Shown: positions 1 through 9,907, counted from the stretch's first letter. The stretch: 53,771 bases of DNA from Rhodanobacteraceae bacterium (GCA_025928585.1 JAICJG010000005.1:1-53771), one strand, 5' to 3'. A program made the numbers and translations. The notes: generated by a model not told the origin, from the letters alone.

Positions 1-263
1 CGTCGTTGGAGGTGTGCAGTCGGAACATGCGCGGTCCGCGGGCAATCGAGCCAGTATGCCTGCGACCTTCTCACCCCATGAGATTCGGCGTTGGCTGCGG
101 CTTTCTGCGTCGACCCATCCGCCCCCATGTTGCGAATGATGCGCATTCGTGGTGGCATCCAATCCTTTCGCCGGCCCGCCCGCTGCTGTTTGTTCTGAGC
201 TACTCCGCCACGCCGGTGGCGACGCCGTTGGTCCCGCGCCGCGTGATCGCGCAGAATGGCCGC

Positions 264-1433
264 ATGCAAGATTCGTCCGCAGCCGGAGACGCGGGTGCCG
301 CCGCGACGATCGCCATCGCCGGCTTGGCTGCACTGGCCGTGGCGATGGGCATCGGCCGCTTCGCGTTCACCCCCGTCATGCCGATGATGGAAGCCGACGC
401 CGGCCTGACGTTGCGGGCTGCAGGCTGGCTCGCGGCCGCCAACTACCTCGGCTACCTGCTCGGTGCGCTGTGTGCCGCGCGGCTGTCGTTCGGCCAAGCG
501 GTGCGTGGCGGGCTGCTGTTGATCGCGGTGGCGACGTTCGCGATGGGCGTCACCCATGCATTCGCGTTGCAACTGGTCCTGCGGCTCGTCGCCGGCATCG
601 CCAGCGCGTGGGTCCTGGTGCACGTGTCCGCCTGGGCGTTGAACGGGCTGCTGTCGCTGCGTCGCGCGGACGCGGCCGGCATCCTGTACGCGGGTGTCGG
701 CATCGGCGTCGCCGCCGCCGGATTGATCGTGATGGCCACGATGCAGTTGCGCATGGATTCGGATCGCACCTGGCAACTGCTCGGCGGATTGTCGCTGCTG
801 GCGGCGCTGGCGCTGTGGCGGGTGCTCCGTGGCCCGCGAGCCGCGCCGGCCCCGCCCGCGGCGGAGGGCGTGCGATCGCGCATCCGCTGGACCGCTGACG
901 AGCGACGGCTGACGTGGTGCTACGGCGCGCTCGGGATCGGTTACATCATTCCGGCGACCTACCTGCCGGACATGGCGCACCGCTTTGTCTCAAACCCGCA
1001 GGTCTTCGGTCTCGCCTGGCCGGTATTCGGGGCCACCTCGGCGCTGTCCACCTGGATCGCCGCGCGCTGGCTCGCGCAGGTCGACGATCGGAAGCTGTGG
1101 GCGATCTGCTACGTATTCATGGCCGCGGGTTGTGCGTTGCCCGCCTTGTGGCCGACCTTTGCCGCGATCCTGGGTTCGGCGTTGCTGGTCGGCGGCACCT
1201 ACATGGTGGTCACGATGTTGGGGTTGCGCGAAGCGCGCCGTGCGGCCGGCACCGAGGCGACCGCATTCATCGCGGTGATGACTGCGGCATTCGCGATCGG
1301 CCAGATCATCGGCCCGTTGCTGGTGAGCGCCGTGGCGCACCTGCCGCACGGATTCAGTTCCACCTTGCTGGCCGCCGCGGTCGTGGTGATGCTGGCGGCG
1401 ATTTCGTTGTGGCGCTCCACGCGGCGGGCGTAG
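264..1433 (+). CDS. MFS transporter, YbfB/YjiJ-like
   Basis: ORF 6..1433; internal ATG at 264 starts a polytopic hydrophobic protein with MFS-like architecture (IAGLAALAVAMGIGRFAFTPVMPMM). Confidence 0.8.
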   Translation: MQDSSAAGDAGAAATIAIAGLAALAVAMGIGRFAFTPVMPMMEADAGLTLRAAGWLAAANYLGYLLGALCAARLSFGQAVRGGLLLIAVATFAMGVTHAFALQLVLRLVAGIASAWVLVHVSAWALNGLLSLRRADAAGILYAGVGIGVAAAGLIVMATMQLRMDSDRTWQLLGGLSLLAALALWRVLRGPRAAPAPPAAEGVRSRIRWTADERRLTWCYGALGIGYIIPATYLPDMAHRFVSNPQVFGLAWPVFGATSALSTWIAARWLAQVDDRKLWAICYVFMAAGCALPALWPTFAAILGSALLVGGTYMVVTMLGLREARRAAGTEATAFIAVMTAAFAIGQIIGPLLVSAVAHLPHGFSSTLLAAAVVVMLAAISLWRSTRRA

Positions 1434-1525
1434 GCTGGTGCTGACCCGGACTTGATCCGCGGAAGCGCAACAGCGTGCATCCATCCCGCTCGCCAACGAT
1501 GCTGCCGCAGAAGCTGTTGGGCTTC

Positions 1526-1545
1526 TCCCGGAACGAGTTCCGGGA
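1526..1545. repeat. Perfect 9-bp inverted repeat (tcccggaac-ga-gttccggga) between convergent genes
   Basis: Read directly: 1526-1534 and 1537-1545, 2-nt loop; no T tract. Confidence 0.7.
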
Positions 1546-1604
1546 TCAACCCGACCTACGATCGGAATCATGCTTTTGTCGAGTCCCGGATCCCGAGTCC
1601 CGAG

Positions 1605-2495
1605 CTACACAATCGCTACCTTGCGAATGTTGTTCTTCGGATCCAGCCAAAAGGAATCCTTGACGAAACGGTTGAACAGGTCCGGCGGCAGCACCGTCTC
1701 GCGCTTGGGGGCCGATACCCGTGACTTCACCGTGTGCAGGCCCGGCAGGCCGAGGCGCGCATCGAATTCGTCGGCGGCGTATTCGATGTGCTCGAAATCG
1801 TGCTCGAACCAGGGCTCACCGATGAACTGGTACAGCGCTCGCAGCGCGGCTTCCGGGTTCCGGGTCAGGCCTTCGTAGCTCAGCAGCAGCAGGCGGCCGG
1901 GCGCGTAATGGCCGTAGAAGGCGTCCTTGGTCGCCTGGAACGAGAACCCGACCATCCCGTTCACGTCGATCAACGCCTCGGCGCGCGAATACACCGTGCC
2001 GTTCGGGTTGAAGTGGAAGATCTTGTTGGCGCTGAGTGGCTGCTGGCGGACCAGCCGCTCGATGCTGTCCAGCACCCACGGCATTTCGCGCACGCAGGCG
2101 ATCACCTTGGAGTTCGGAAACAGCGTCGCCAGCATCGGCAGCTTGCTGCACCACACGCGGCCGGTGTCGAACACCACGTCGGTGCCGTGGAAGCCGCCGT
2201 AAAAATTCTGGAACACCCCGCGCAGGATTGCGGCGCGCTGGGCGTCGCTGATCACCACCGAGAAGTCGTTCTTGCCGCTCATCTCACCGACCAGCGCGCT
2301 GACCATGTCGCCGAGCGGGCTGGTCATGCCGGCGTGGAAACGCGGGTTCTGCTTCAGGATCGCCGACAGCAGCGTGCTGCCCGCGCGCGGCAAGCCGGAG
2401 ATGAAATGCAGTTTTTCCGGCGGCCGACCGGCAGCCGGCCTGGTGGCCGCGGATTTCGCGGCCACCGGCTGGTCAGAAGCAGGCTTGGCTGGCAT
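1605..2495 (-). CDS. Sulfotransferase family protein
   Basis: FISGLPRAGSTLLSAILKQNP is a PAPS-binding-like P-loop; start probably MPAKPASD at 2495. Confidence 0.85.
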   Translation of the reverse strand: MPAKPASDQPVAAKSAATRPAAGRPPEKLHFISGLPRAGSTLLSAILKQNPRFHAGMTSPLGDMVSALVGEMSGKNDFSVVISDAQRAAILRGVFQNFYGGFHGTDVVFDTGRVWCSKLPMLATLFPNSKVIACVREMPWVLDSIERLVRQQPLSANKIFHFNPNGTVYSRAEALIDVNGMVGFSFQATKDAFYGHYAPGRLLLLSYEGLTRNPEAALRALYQFIGEPWFEHDFEHIEYAADEFDARLGLPGLHTVKSRVSAPKRETVLPPDLFNRFVKDSFWLDPKNNIRKVAIV

Positions 2496-2627
2496 GCGCG
2501 TCGTGCCCCTGGCGGAGGTCCGGAGTGTAGCGAAACCGCCGGACCCACGAAGGCCTTGTTGCAGGAGCCTGCGTGCAGACGGGTCCATGCCGGTGGCCGC
2601 GACGCGCGGTCGCGGGCACGCCCGCCG

Positions 2628-2912
2628 CTACCGCGGCGATCCGCCGGCCACCAGGGCGGCGAACTCGGGGTGCCTGCGGATGAATGCCGCCGCGTACGAA
2701 CAGGCCGGCACTACCTTCCAGCCTTCGCGGCGGGCGGTCTCCAGCGCAGCGCGGGTGAGTTCCGCGGCCACGCCGCGGCCGCCGATCGCGGGCGGTACGC
2801 CGGTATGGGTGATGGCCATCACCCCGTCGCGCAGCGTGTAGTCGATGATGCCGCGATGGCCTTCCACATCCACGTGGAATTGGCGCGCATCGGCATCGTG
2901 AATGACGTCCAT
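2628..2912 (-). CDS. Small GNAT-like N-acetyltransferase
   Basis: MDVIHD... with GVPPAIGGRGVAAELTRAALETARREGWKVVPACSYAAAFIRRHPEF, typical of the YjdJ-like GNAT group. Confidence 0.85.
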   Translation of the reverse strand: MDVIHDADARQFHVDVEGHRGIIDYTLRDGVMAITHTGVPPAIGGRGVAAELTRAALETARREGWKVVPACSYAAAFIRRHPEFAALVAGGSPR

Positions 2913-3027
2913 GTGGACTCCTGCTGATTGTCGGTGAACCCGTTCGCCAGCCCAGTCGGTGGCGGGCCTGTACATGCAGGGCGGACACCCGCCACGCGAC
3001 TACGGAACGGCGGGCATTACCCGCGCA

Positions 3028-4452
3028 TTATCCGCTCCAGGCTTCGCTGCAAGCCCGCACCTCGGCGAACGACCAGTCGCGCAGCAATTCGCCATTCTCC
3101 CACACCGTCGCCATCGCCTCTTGCCAGCCGGCACCAAGCATCGCGGGGTCCGCTTCGACCGCGCCATCCCGCAGCGGAACGGTCTTGAAGGTGCCGAATT
3201 CACGATGCCGCGCCAGCGTCAGGCGGCCGGCCCGCGACGCCTTGGCAGGGTCGGTCACCGGATCCTTGAATACATCCCTCCACTTGCCGTCGATGCGCGC
3301 GGCGGAACACTTCAGCGCGAACTTCTGGGTGTCGCGATCCATCTTCTGCAGCAGCGCGCCACCCATCCCGAAGGTGAGGTTGTCGACGGAATAGTTCGCC
3401 CGTGTGATGCGCTCCAGGATTGCGCGGATCGAATCCGGGTTCACGCCGTCGCCCTGGATCACGCGAACGTGGTTCAGCACGCGAAAACCCTTCGCGTTCA
3501 CCGCGCTGCCAAACGCCGAGTTCAACATCTTGAGGGCCTGGTGCACGATGTCCGCGGGGTCGCCGGAATCGGGCCGCACCACCAAGGTCGCGCCGCTTTT
3601 GATGACTTCATCGCGCAACGCACCGCCCCACATCTCCTTGATTGCGCGGAACACATCGTAGCTGTCGGACACGCAGGCGACGATGCTGCCGGGCTTCGCA
3701 AACTGGCGCAGGATGTTGCGGTACGCGTCGAGCTCGCGATCCTTGCCCCACGCGGTGATGGTGCTGTGTTCGGCCGCGGGGATCGAGAAGCCCGCCATCT
3801 CTTCGCCGTAGTATTCGCGCGCCGCCAACACGCCAAGGATCGTGTCGGTACCGCGGAAGTTGACGAGGTGCGCCATTCCCCCGAGCGCCGCCGACTCCGC
3901 GCTGGACACACCGCGCGCGCCGAAATCGTGCAGCTTGAACGGAATCTGCGCGGCCGCGTCGTCGCTGGTCTTGTCGAGGTATTCGCGGATCGTTTGCTTG
4001 ACGTGCCAACTGATCGTCGCGACCGTGACCGGGTACCACACCCGCATCAGCAGCGTTTCGACATAGGACGGCAGCCAGAAGCAGTCTGGGCAGGTGCTCT
4101 CGATCGTCATCAGCGCCTGGTGAGTCGGTACCACCGTGCCCTCGGCCACCGCGCGGATGCGCAGCGGCAGTTTTCCCTCGTGCACATCGACGATGTGCCG
4201 CCAGCCCGCCTCGTTGAATGGCTCGCCGTGGGCAGCGAAGAACGCTTTCGCGGCCTCGATCATCGCCGCAGTCACCGGCTTCGCGAGGTACTCCTTCAGG
4301 ATCGACTGCAGCCCGAAGAACAGCGTGCGCTCGTATACGCCGCCGCGGCTTTCCAGATAGAAGAACGTCGCGTCCACGCCCGGAGGGTATTGCAGCCAGT
4401 GACTGGCCTTGTAGCTGTCGGTGTTGAGGATCGGGTTGCGGGCGAGAGGCAT
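3028..4452 (-). CDS. Nicotinamide/nicotinate phosphoribosyltransferase, NAMPT-like
   Basis: NPILNTDSYKASHWLQYPPGVDATFFYLESRGG; HDFGARGVSS; PDSGDP; FGMGGALLQKMDRDTQKFALKCSA; alternative start at 4479. Confidence 0.9.
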   Translation of the reverse strand: MPLARNPILNTDSYKASHWLQYPPGVDATFFYLESRGGVYERTLFFGLQSILKEYLAKPVTAAMIEAAKAFFAAHGEPFNEAGWRHIVDVHEGKLPLRIRAVAEGTVVPTHQALMTIESTCPDCFWLPSYVETLLMRVWYPVTVATISWHVKQTIREYLDKTSDDAAAQIPFKLHDFGARGVSSAESAALGGMAHLVNFRGTDTILGVLAAREYYGEEMAGFSIPAAEHSTITAWGKDRELDAYRNILRQFAKPGSIVACVSDSYDVFRAIKEMWGGALRDEVIKSGATLVVRPDSGDPADIVHQALKMLNSAFGSAVNAKGFRVLNHVRVIQGDGVNPDSIRAILERITRANYSVDNLTFGMGGALLQKMDRDTQKFALKCSAARIDGKWRDVFKDPVTDPAKASRAGRLTLARHREFGTFKTVPLRDGAVEADPAMLGAGWQEAMATVWENGELLRDWSFAEVRACSEAWSG

Positions 4453-4661
4453 GGGCGAAACCGAGGCGCGGTCAGACACGTAGCCGTTTCATTGTAGAAG
4501 GCACGGATTGCCGCGCTGCGCCGTTGCATCCTTCTGCGCAGTGCACCCCGCGGCGGCGCGCCGGGCACGCGTTTGCGCCGGCACATTGACCGCCGAAAAT
4601 GGCAGTGCTAGCGTATTTTGATCTCGATCTTGGTGTTGTTTCCACGAAAGGAGGAAGCATC

Positions 4662-5135
4662 ATGCGATCGGGTACTCGATTCATCCTTGCATCATTGCCG
4701 TTCGCGGCACTCTTGTTGATTCCACCCGCATCGCCGGCGGGCGAAGGCAAGTACAACCCGCGCTTGGCGCAATGCGCAGTCCTCAAGACTGCAGCCGCAG
4801 CACAGGCATGTGCGAAGAAGGCTGGCGCACCCCAGGCCGCGCAGGATTTCTCCTATTTCTGCCATGCCGGCAACAAGGGGCCTTCGCACACGCTCTACAT
4901 CACGCCCGTCCATCATTTCGGCACGGGCAGCGGTGCCGCTATTTCGATGGCCCAGCAGAAGATGGATATTGCGTGGACGCAGGCGATCCACGGGGAGCGC
5001 GATGCCTACCTTCCGGAGTGCCAGCTCACGGCGACATCGGATGTCCAGCGGCAGCGGCGTGATGTACTCGCGCAACCGCGTACGGGCACCGTGAACGTCG
5101 ACTGGCATTACGGACAGAGCGGACCCGCCCATTAA
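4662..5135 (+). CDS. Exported hypothetical protein
   Basis: Strong Shine-Dalgarno (aaaggagg) 7-14 nt upstream of ATG 4662; N-terminal signal peptide-like segment MRSGTRFILASLPFAALLLIPPASPAGEG. Confidence 0.6.
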   Translation: MRSGTRFILASLPFAALLLIPPASPAGEGKYNPRLAQCAVLKTAAAAQACAKKAGAPQAAQDFSYFCHAGNKGPSHTLYITPVHHFGTGSGAAISMAQQKMDIAWTQAIHGERDAYLPECQLTATSDVQRQRRDVLAQPRTGTVNVDWHYGQSGPAH

Positions 5136-5150
5136 GGGCTCGCGGAAAAG

Positions 5151-5280
5151 GAACGGGGTCAGGTTCACTTCCCGGTCGCGGCCAAAACCCGCAGCGATCG
5201 CCGGCGCCATGTTCTGTTCACCGCGCGCGCCGCTAGCCGATCGGAAGTGAACCTGACCCCGTTCTTTACCCCGTTCTTTA
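5151..5280. repeat. Short inverted-repeat element (MITE/REP-like) between the hypothetical gene and the DUF5916-like gene
   Basis: Perfect 22-bp arms gaacggggtcaggttcacttcc (5151-5172) and its reverse complement (5243-5264); terminal tandem copy of ccccgttcttta (5257-5268, 5269-5280). Confidence 0.85.
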
Positions 5281-7527
5281 TAGCTGGAAGGCGTAGCTCA
5301 CCTTGAGGAAGTAGGTGCGCCCTTGTTGCGCGAGACCGGTGTTGCCGGTACCGAGATAGTTGTCGGTGTAGCCCGCGAACAGGCTGGTCCACGGATTCAG
5401 CATGTAGCCGAACAGGAACTGGCTTGCGAGCGTGCGGGTGCGACTCGGCGTGCCTCTGGGATACAGCGCGACGTTGTTGCGGACGTCCTGCTCCTGGGCG
5501 ATCCCGCGCACGAACATCCTGGAGTTGAAGTACCACGCGGCGCGCAGGTCGTATAGCCTGGCGGTGTACAGCCGCTGGTCCGCGATGTCGAGCCGCTCGA
5601 AGTTGCCGACGAAGTCGATCTCGAGGTGCGGACCCGGTGTCAAGGTGAGCGAAGGCGCGACGGAGAGCAGGCCGCCCTTGCGGACGCCTACATAGTCCAC
5701 TCCGTCGCCACCGGTCGCGTCCACTTCGAACTGGAGCCAGCGCAGCGGCTGCGCGCTCGCGTCCACTTCGTACTGGCCGAGCGTGAAGGTCTTGCCGCCG
5801 AAGTATTGATCCTCGCTGCGCGCAAACACGACGACGTGGCTCTGGTCCACGGCGTGCACGAAGGCATAGATTTGCGCCCGGCGATCGAGGATCGGGCCAT
5901 TGCCGCTCGCCTGTACCCAGTCATAGCTTCCGCCGAAGCCGCCGGTGTTCCACCAGGAGTCGTTCGAATACCAGTCGTATTCGAACTGGGGCTGCGCTTC
6001 GCGGTAGCCGACTTGCGGCAGGTAGCCGAGGTCGGCGCGGAAGCCGGGCGCCACGCTGGCGAGGAGCAGGTTGGCCGAGTAATTGCTGCGCGTGCGCTGG
6101 AAAGCCACCAGCCAGCCGCCGCCGCTGACAAGCCCGGGGTCGATCCCGAAGGCCGTGGCGACCTGCTGCGGGTACGTGGTGGCCGAATGCGCGAGCTGCG
6201 CCGTCACCGTGTCGCTCGGATCGATTTGCCAACTGCCGTCGACCGCGAAGAGACCATTGTCGTAGCCGTTGCCCGTGCGGCTGGTGGCGAGCACGCCAAG
6301 TTCCGAATTCCCGGTGAAATCGCGCCGGTAGCGCAGCAATCCGTCCCGGGAAGGGAAGTCGAACGATTGGAGTTGGGATTGCACCGGGCCCGGCATCAGG
6401 ATGTTGGTGATCGAATCGTCGGCGACCAGCGCTCCGAGCGCGTTGCCGCCGATTTGTCCGACCACCTTCGTGGCCCAGTCGGGATCGGCGATCTGGCGGG
6501 TGTCCACGAACTGATTGTTGGCCTTGTTCTTCCCGTAGTTGAAACCCGGCGTGTTGAACACCCAGGTGCCTTCCTCGAAGAACGGGCGGTTCTCGGGGTA
6601 ATAGAGCGCGAAGCGCCGGTTGACGGTCGATTGGAGGACGTCCGGGGCGACCTGGGAAAAATTCGGATGGAGGGTCGCCGACCACTCGAGGTCGGGGCGA
6701 ATGGCCCAGCGTGCGTCGATCCCGGCGGAAGCGGTCGGACTGCCGTGCGACAGCCTCGAGTCCGGCGTGGGGCGGGCGTCGGTCTGCGAGGCCGTCGCCG
6801 CCGGGATGATCAGGAAGTTGCCGCCCTTGGCCTGGATCGGCGTTTGCGTGCGCACCACTTCGGCCTGGCACAGCGTGCAATTGCTGTCGTAATCGAGCTT
6901 GACCTGCGTGATCTGGTGGCGGACGTTGCGCGCCCAGTTGCGGAAGAACAGCATGCGCCAGGTTTGCGGCGCATCGCTGTGCGGAAACTTCAGCGATCGG
7001 AACGGAATCTGCATCGTGACGGTGTAACCCGTCGGCGTCAGGTGTGCGGTGCAGTACCAGATGGCATCGAACGAGGAATATTCGTTGTTTTGTTGCCGGA
7101 AGGAGTCGAGTTCCGTCGCGCCCGTGCTGCAGAAGAATTCGTAGCCCCATTGGGTGTCGTTGAAGGGGCTGAAGATGATGCCGACGTATTCATCGTTGTT
7201 GTTGAAGCCATCGTGCTGCCGGTACTTGACGTGCACATCCGCAGGGTTCGGATCCTGCGCGACGAAGTGCAGCCACAGCGCCTTCGGGGTGTAGCCGACG
7301 GCGACGCTGGTCGTGACCGGCGCCGGAACATTGCGGCCGGGCTGGATCTCGTTGTCGACCCGGAAATGCGCGGCATGTTGCCAGGCGTCGGCGGTCGGTG
7401 TCCCACCGCTGCCCGCCCACGCGGCGATGCTCGGGATCGTCGCCGGCGCGCGCGTGGCTCCGGACGCCGCCGCGCGCGCGTTCACCGCGAAAAAGGCGAG
7501 GCTCGACGCGAGGACAAGTGTCGTCAT
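5278..7527 (-). CDS. DUF5916-like protein: N-terminal carbohydrate-binding-9-like domain plus C-terminal outer-membrane barrel
   Basis: Signal peptide MTTLVLASSLAFFAVNARA; ALWLHFVAQDPNPADVHVKYRQHDGFNNNDEYVGIIFSPFNDTQ; YYPENRPFFEEGTWVF; ends YAFQL. Confidence 0.8.
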   Translation of the reverse strand: MTTLVLASSLAFFAVNARAAASGATRAPATIPSIAAWAGSGGTPTADAWQHAAHFRVDNEIQPGRNVPAPVTTSVAVGYTPKALWLHFVAQDPNPADVHVKYRQHDGFNNNDEYVGIIFSPFNDTQWGYEFFCSTGATELDSFRQQNNEYSSFDAIWYCTAHLTPTGYTVTMQIPFRSLKFPHSDAPQTWRMLFFRNWARNVRHQITQVKLDYDSNCTLCQAEVVRTQTPIQAKGGNFLIIPAATASQTDARPTPDSRLSHGSPTASAGIDARWAIRPDLEWSATLHPNFSQVAPDVLQSTVNRRFALYYPENRPFFEEGTWVFNTPGFNYGKNKANNQFVDTRQIADPDWATKVVGQIGGNALGALVADDSITNILMPGPVQSQLQSFDFPSRDGLLRYRRDFTGNSELGVLATSRTGNGYDNGLFAVDGSWQIDPSDTVTAQLAHSATTYPQQVATAFGIDPGLVSGGGWLVAFQRTRSNYSANLLLASVAPGFRADLGYLPQVGYREAQPQFEYDWYSNDSWWNTGGFGGSYDWVQASGNGPILDRRAQIYAFVHAVDQSHVVVFARSEDQYFGGKTFTLGQYEVDASAQPLRWLQFEVDATGGDGVDYVGVRKGGLLSVAPSLTLTPGPHLEIDFVGNFERLDIADQRLYTARLYDLRAAWYFNSRMFVRGIAQEQDVRNNVALYPRGTPSRTRTLASQFLFGYMLNPWTSLFAGYTDNYLGTGNTGLAQQGRTYFLKVSYAFQL

Positions 7528-7726
7528 CAGGGTTCGGATGACTTCCGGTCGGGCTCGGGGCGCGGCCTCACCTCCAACGTTCGCCCAGCGCGCCGGCGCG
7601 CAGCGCCGAAGTCGAAGGGCACCCTTCCCGGAGCGCTTCGACTCCGCACGCTGCCGCAAGCTACGTTCGGCGCGACCGGATTTTGTCGACCCATGCGGCG
7701 GCACGTGTTTGGCCCGATGTTCGGGT

Positions 7727-8656
7727 TCAGTGCGCCGTCGCGCGGATGCGGATGTCACCGCTCAGGGTGCGGATGCGGATGCCGGCCTTGGCCGCGCCGC
7801 TCTGGTAGTGCCACTCCTTGCCGGGCGCGAATTCGCTGGTCCGTTTCGGTGCGGGACCGAAGTTCGTGTCGATGTCGCCGCTGAAGCTGGAAACGTCGAA
7901 TCGCGCGGCAGGAACCCCCGGCAGCGACAACACGACATTGCCGCTCACCGAATGGAATTCGTAATTCCCATCCCCGCCCAATGCCGCGGCGAACCGGATG
8001 TCGCCGGACGTGGTCTCGAGTTGCGCCCCTTGCAGGCGGTTTTCACCGGCCAGCTGGATGGCTCCGCTGGTGGTGCCGGCGCGCAGGTTGCCGGTGACCT
8101 GGTCGATGCGGAGCTTGCCGCTGATGCTGTGGGCGTCGATCGTTGCGCCCGGCGCCGAGCCGGTGACGCCGACGTCACCGCTGATGGTGTTCGCGTGGAT
8201 GTTCGCCGACCGCGAAACGAGCGCGAGGTTGCCGCTGACGGTTTCCAGCCGTACCGGACCCGCGACCCCGCTGGCGTCGATATCGGCGCTGACCGTGTGT
8301 ACTTCGAGTTGGCTCGCCGCGGGCAACTGGATCACCAGGTGGCTGCCCTCCGTGTTGCCGGAAGTGTGCGAGGGCAGCACCACGCGGATGCTGACTCCGG
8401 AGGCCGTCTTCTCGACCGCAAGCCGTTCGGCGTTCCGGCTGAGGGTGCCGCCGACGTGGATCTCGTTGCGGTTCCAGGCCGTGACCTTGATGCTGCCGGC
8501 GACGCTGGAGATTTGTACGGGTTCATTCGCCGCGGCGGCCACGGTCTTGTCCACCGGCGTGCCGGCGAAGGCCGGCAGCGTGGCCGCGAGCAGTGCGAGC
8601 AGCAATCCTGCCGGAAAGGTGAAACGTTTCAATTCGAGGATGGCGGGGCGATTCAT
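7727..8656 (-). CDS. DUF4097-like beta-strand-repeat exported protein
   Basis: Signal peptide followed by repeated ISGDVGVTGSA / SGAIQLAG / TTSGDIRFAA strands; ATG overlaps the upstream stop by 4 nt. Confidence 0.8.
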   Translation of the reverse strand: MNRPAILELKRFTFPAGLLLALLAATLPAFAGTPVDKTVAAAANEPVQISSVAGSIKVTAWNRNEIHVGGTLSRNAERLAVEKTASGVSIRVVLPSHTSGNTEGSHLVIQLPAASQLEVHTVSADIDASGVAGPVRLETVSGNLALVSRSANIHANTISGDVGVTGSAPGATIDAHSISGKLRIDQVTGNLRAGTTSGAIQLAGENRLQGAQLETTSGDIRFAAALGGDGNYEFHSVSGNVVLSLPGVPAARFDVSSFSGDIDTNFGPAPKRTSEFAPGKEWHYQSGAAKAGIRIRTLSGDIRIRATAH

Positions 8657-9219
8657 GGCGCGATGACTCCTGTGTCGGTTTGAAGTTGGACGCGCTGCGC
8701 GGCGGCAACGAGCGTCGCTTCGTCTTGGTACTGCTGATAAAGCAGCGGCTGCAGCCCGAAGTTGCCCGGGTCTTGACCCAGCGCTTGCTGGATGCGGGTG
8801 ATCGAGGCTTCGACGAGGTCGAGGTTCGCGAGCAGTACGGTCCGCGTCTGCGGATCCTCGCGGGTGCTGCGCCGGATCGTGGCCGCGAGCATCCGGGTGC
8901 GCTCGTTCGGCTGCGACTTGGCAGCGACCGGGCGCGGGCGTAGGGCCGGCTGTTGGCTCGCAAGGGACGCCGGCGCCTGCGGGCGCTGCATGGGCAGCGT
9001 CGCGAAGATCGCGCCAATCGCGATCAGCAAGGCCACGCCGGCCGCAAGCGACCACGCCTGCCTGCTGCGCTGCCGGCGCGGCGCGATCCGCGCCGCGATG
9101 CCGGGCCAGAGGTCGCGCGCCGGCGCCATTTCCCGGGGCAGCGATGCCACGGCCTGACGCAGGGTCTCGTCGCGGAGTTCGTCGGTCCGGGGTCCGTTGG
9201 TCCTGGTTTCGTGGGTCAT
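8653..9219 (-). CDS. Putative membrane anti-sigma factor
   Basis: One TM segment (SLAAGVALLIAIGAIFATLP); 4-nt overlap with the ECF sigma gene; no zinc-finger motif seen. Confidence 0.65.
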   Translation of the reverse strand: MTHETRTNGPRTDELRDETLRQAVASLPREMAPARDLWPGIAARIAPRRQRSRQAWSLAAGVALLIAIGAIFATLPMQRPQAPASLASQQPALRPRPVAAKSQPNERTRMLAATIRRSTREDPQTRTVLLANLDLVEASITRIQQALGQDPGNFGLQPLLYQQYQDEATLVAAAQRVQLQTDTGVIAP

Positions 9220-9791
9220 GCTGTCAACCTCGCCCGCAACAGCCGGCGGGCCCTGTGCAAATGCGCCTTGCAGGTGCCGACGGCCAGCCCTGTCAGCGCC
9301 GCGATTTCCTCGTGCTGGTGGCCCTCGATGTCGTACAGCACGAACACCGCGCGCGCGCCGGGCGGCAGCTCCGCGATGGCGCGATCCAGGTCCAGCGCCA
9401 CGTCGGGCCGCTCGGCCGGGGCCGCGCAAGCGTCGAGCGCGTGATCGCCGTCGTCGCGCAGCCACGCCGAACGCCGCAGCGCGGCCCGCTGGTGCCCCAG
9501 CACGACATTGACCGCGATCCGGTGCAGCCACGAACCGAAGGCGCTGTCGCCGCGAAAGTGCGGCAACGCCTTCCACGCCTGCACGAACGCCTCCTGGGTG
9601 CAGTCCTCGGCAAGCGCTTGCGAGCCCGCCAGCCGCCGGCAGAGCGCGTGGATGCGCCCGACGTGGAGGCGGTACAAGGCCTCGAAGGCCGCGACCTCGC
9701 GGGCCTGCGCCCGCGCCACCAGCGTGGCTTCGAGGTCAGGCTCGCCGGGATCCATGGCGAACGCGGTTGTGCCGAGCACGGCTTCGTTCAT
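9216..9791 (-). CDS. ECF RNA polymerase sigma factor
   Basis: Sigma-70 region 2 (FEALYRLHVGRIHALCRRLAGSQALAEDCTQEAFVQAWKALPHF) and region 4 (LYDIEGHQHEEIAALTGLAVGTCKAHLHRARRLLR). Confidence 0.9.
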   Translation of the reverse strand: MNEAVLGTTAFAMDPGEPDLEATLVARAQAREVAAFEALYRLHVGRIHALCRRLAGSQALAEDCTQEAFVQAWKALPHFRGDSAFGSWLHRIAVNVVLGHQRAALRRSAWLRDDGDHALDACAAPAERPDVALDLDRAIAELPPGARAVFVLYDIEGHQHEEIAALTGLAVGTCKAHLHRARRLLRARLTA

Positions 9792-9907
9792 GTGGCATAG
9801 GATGCAGGCCAGCCCGAAAGGGTTTACCGGGAATCCTGCGGACGCCGCGGTCGTCGCCGCGAGGACGGCGGCTATGGAAGATCACCGCGATTTGGGCGTA
9901 TGGCCTC

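Noticed and set aside
5626-7884. 752-aa plus-strand ORF antisense to the DUF5916-like gene
   Set aside because: No motif; the minus-strand frame has a signal peptide and family-like signatures.
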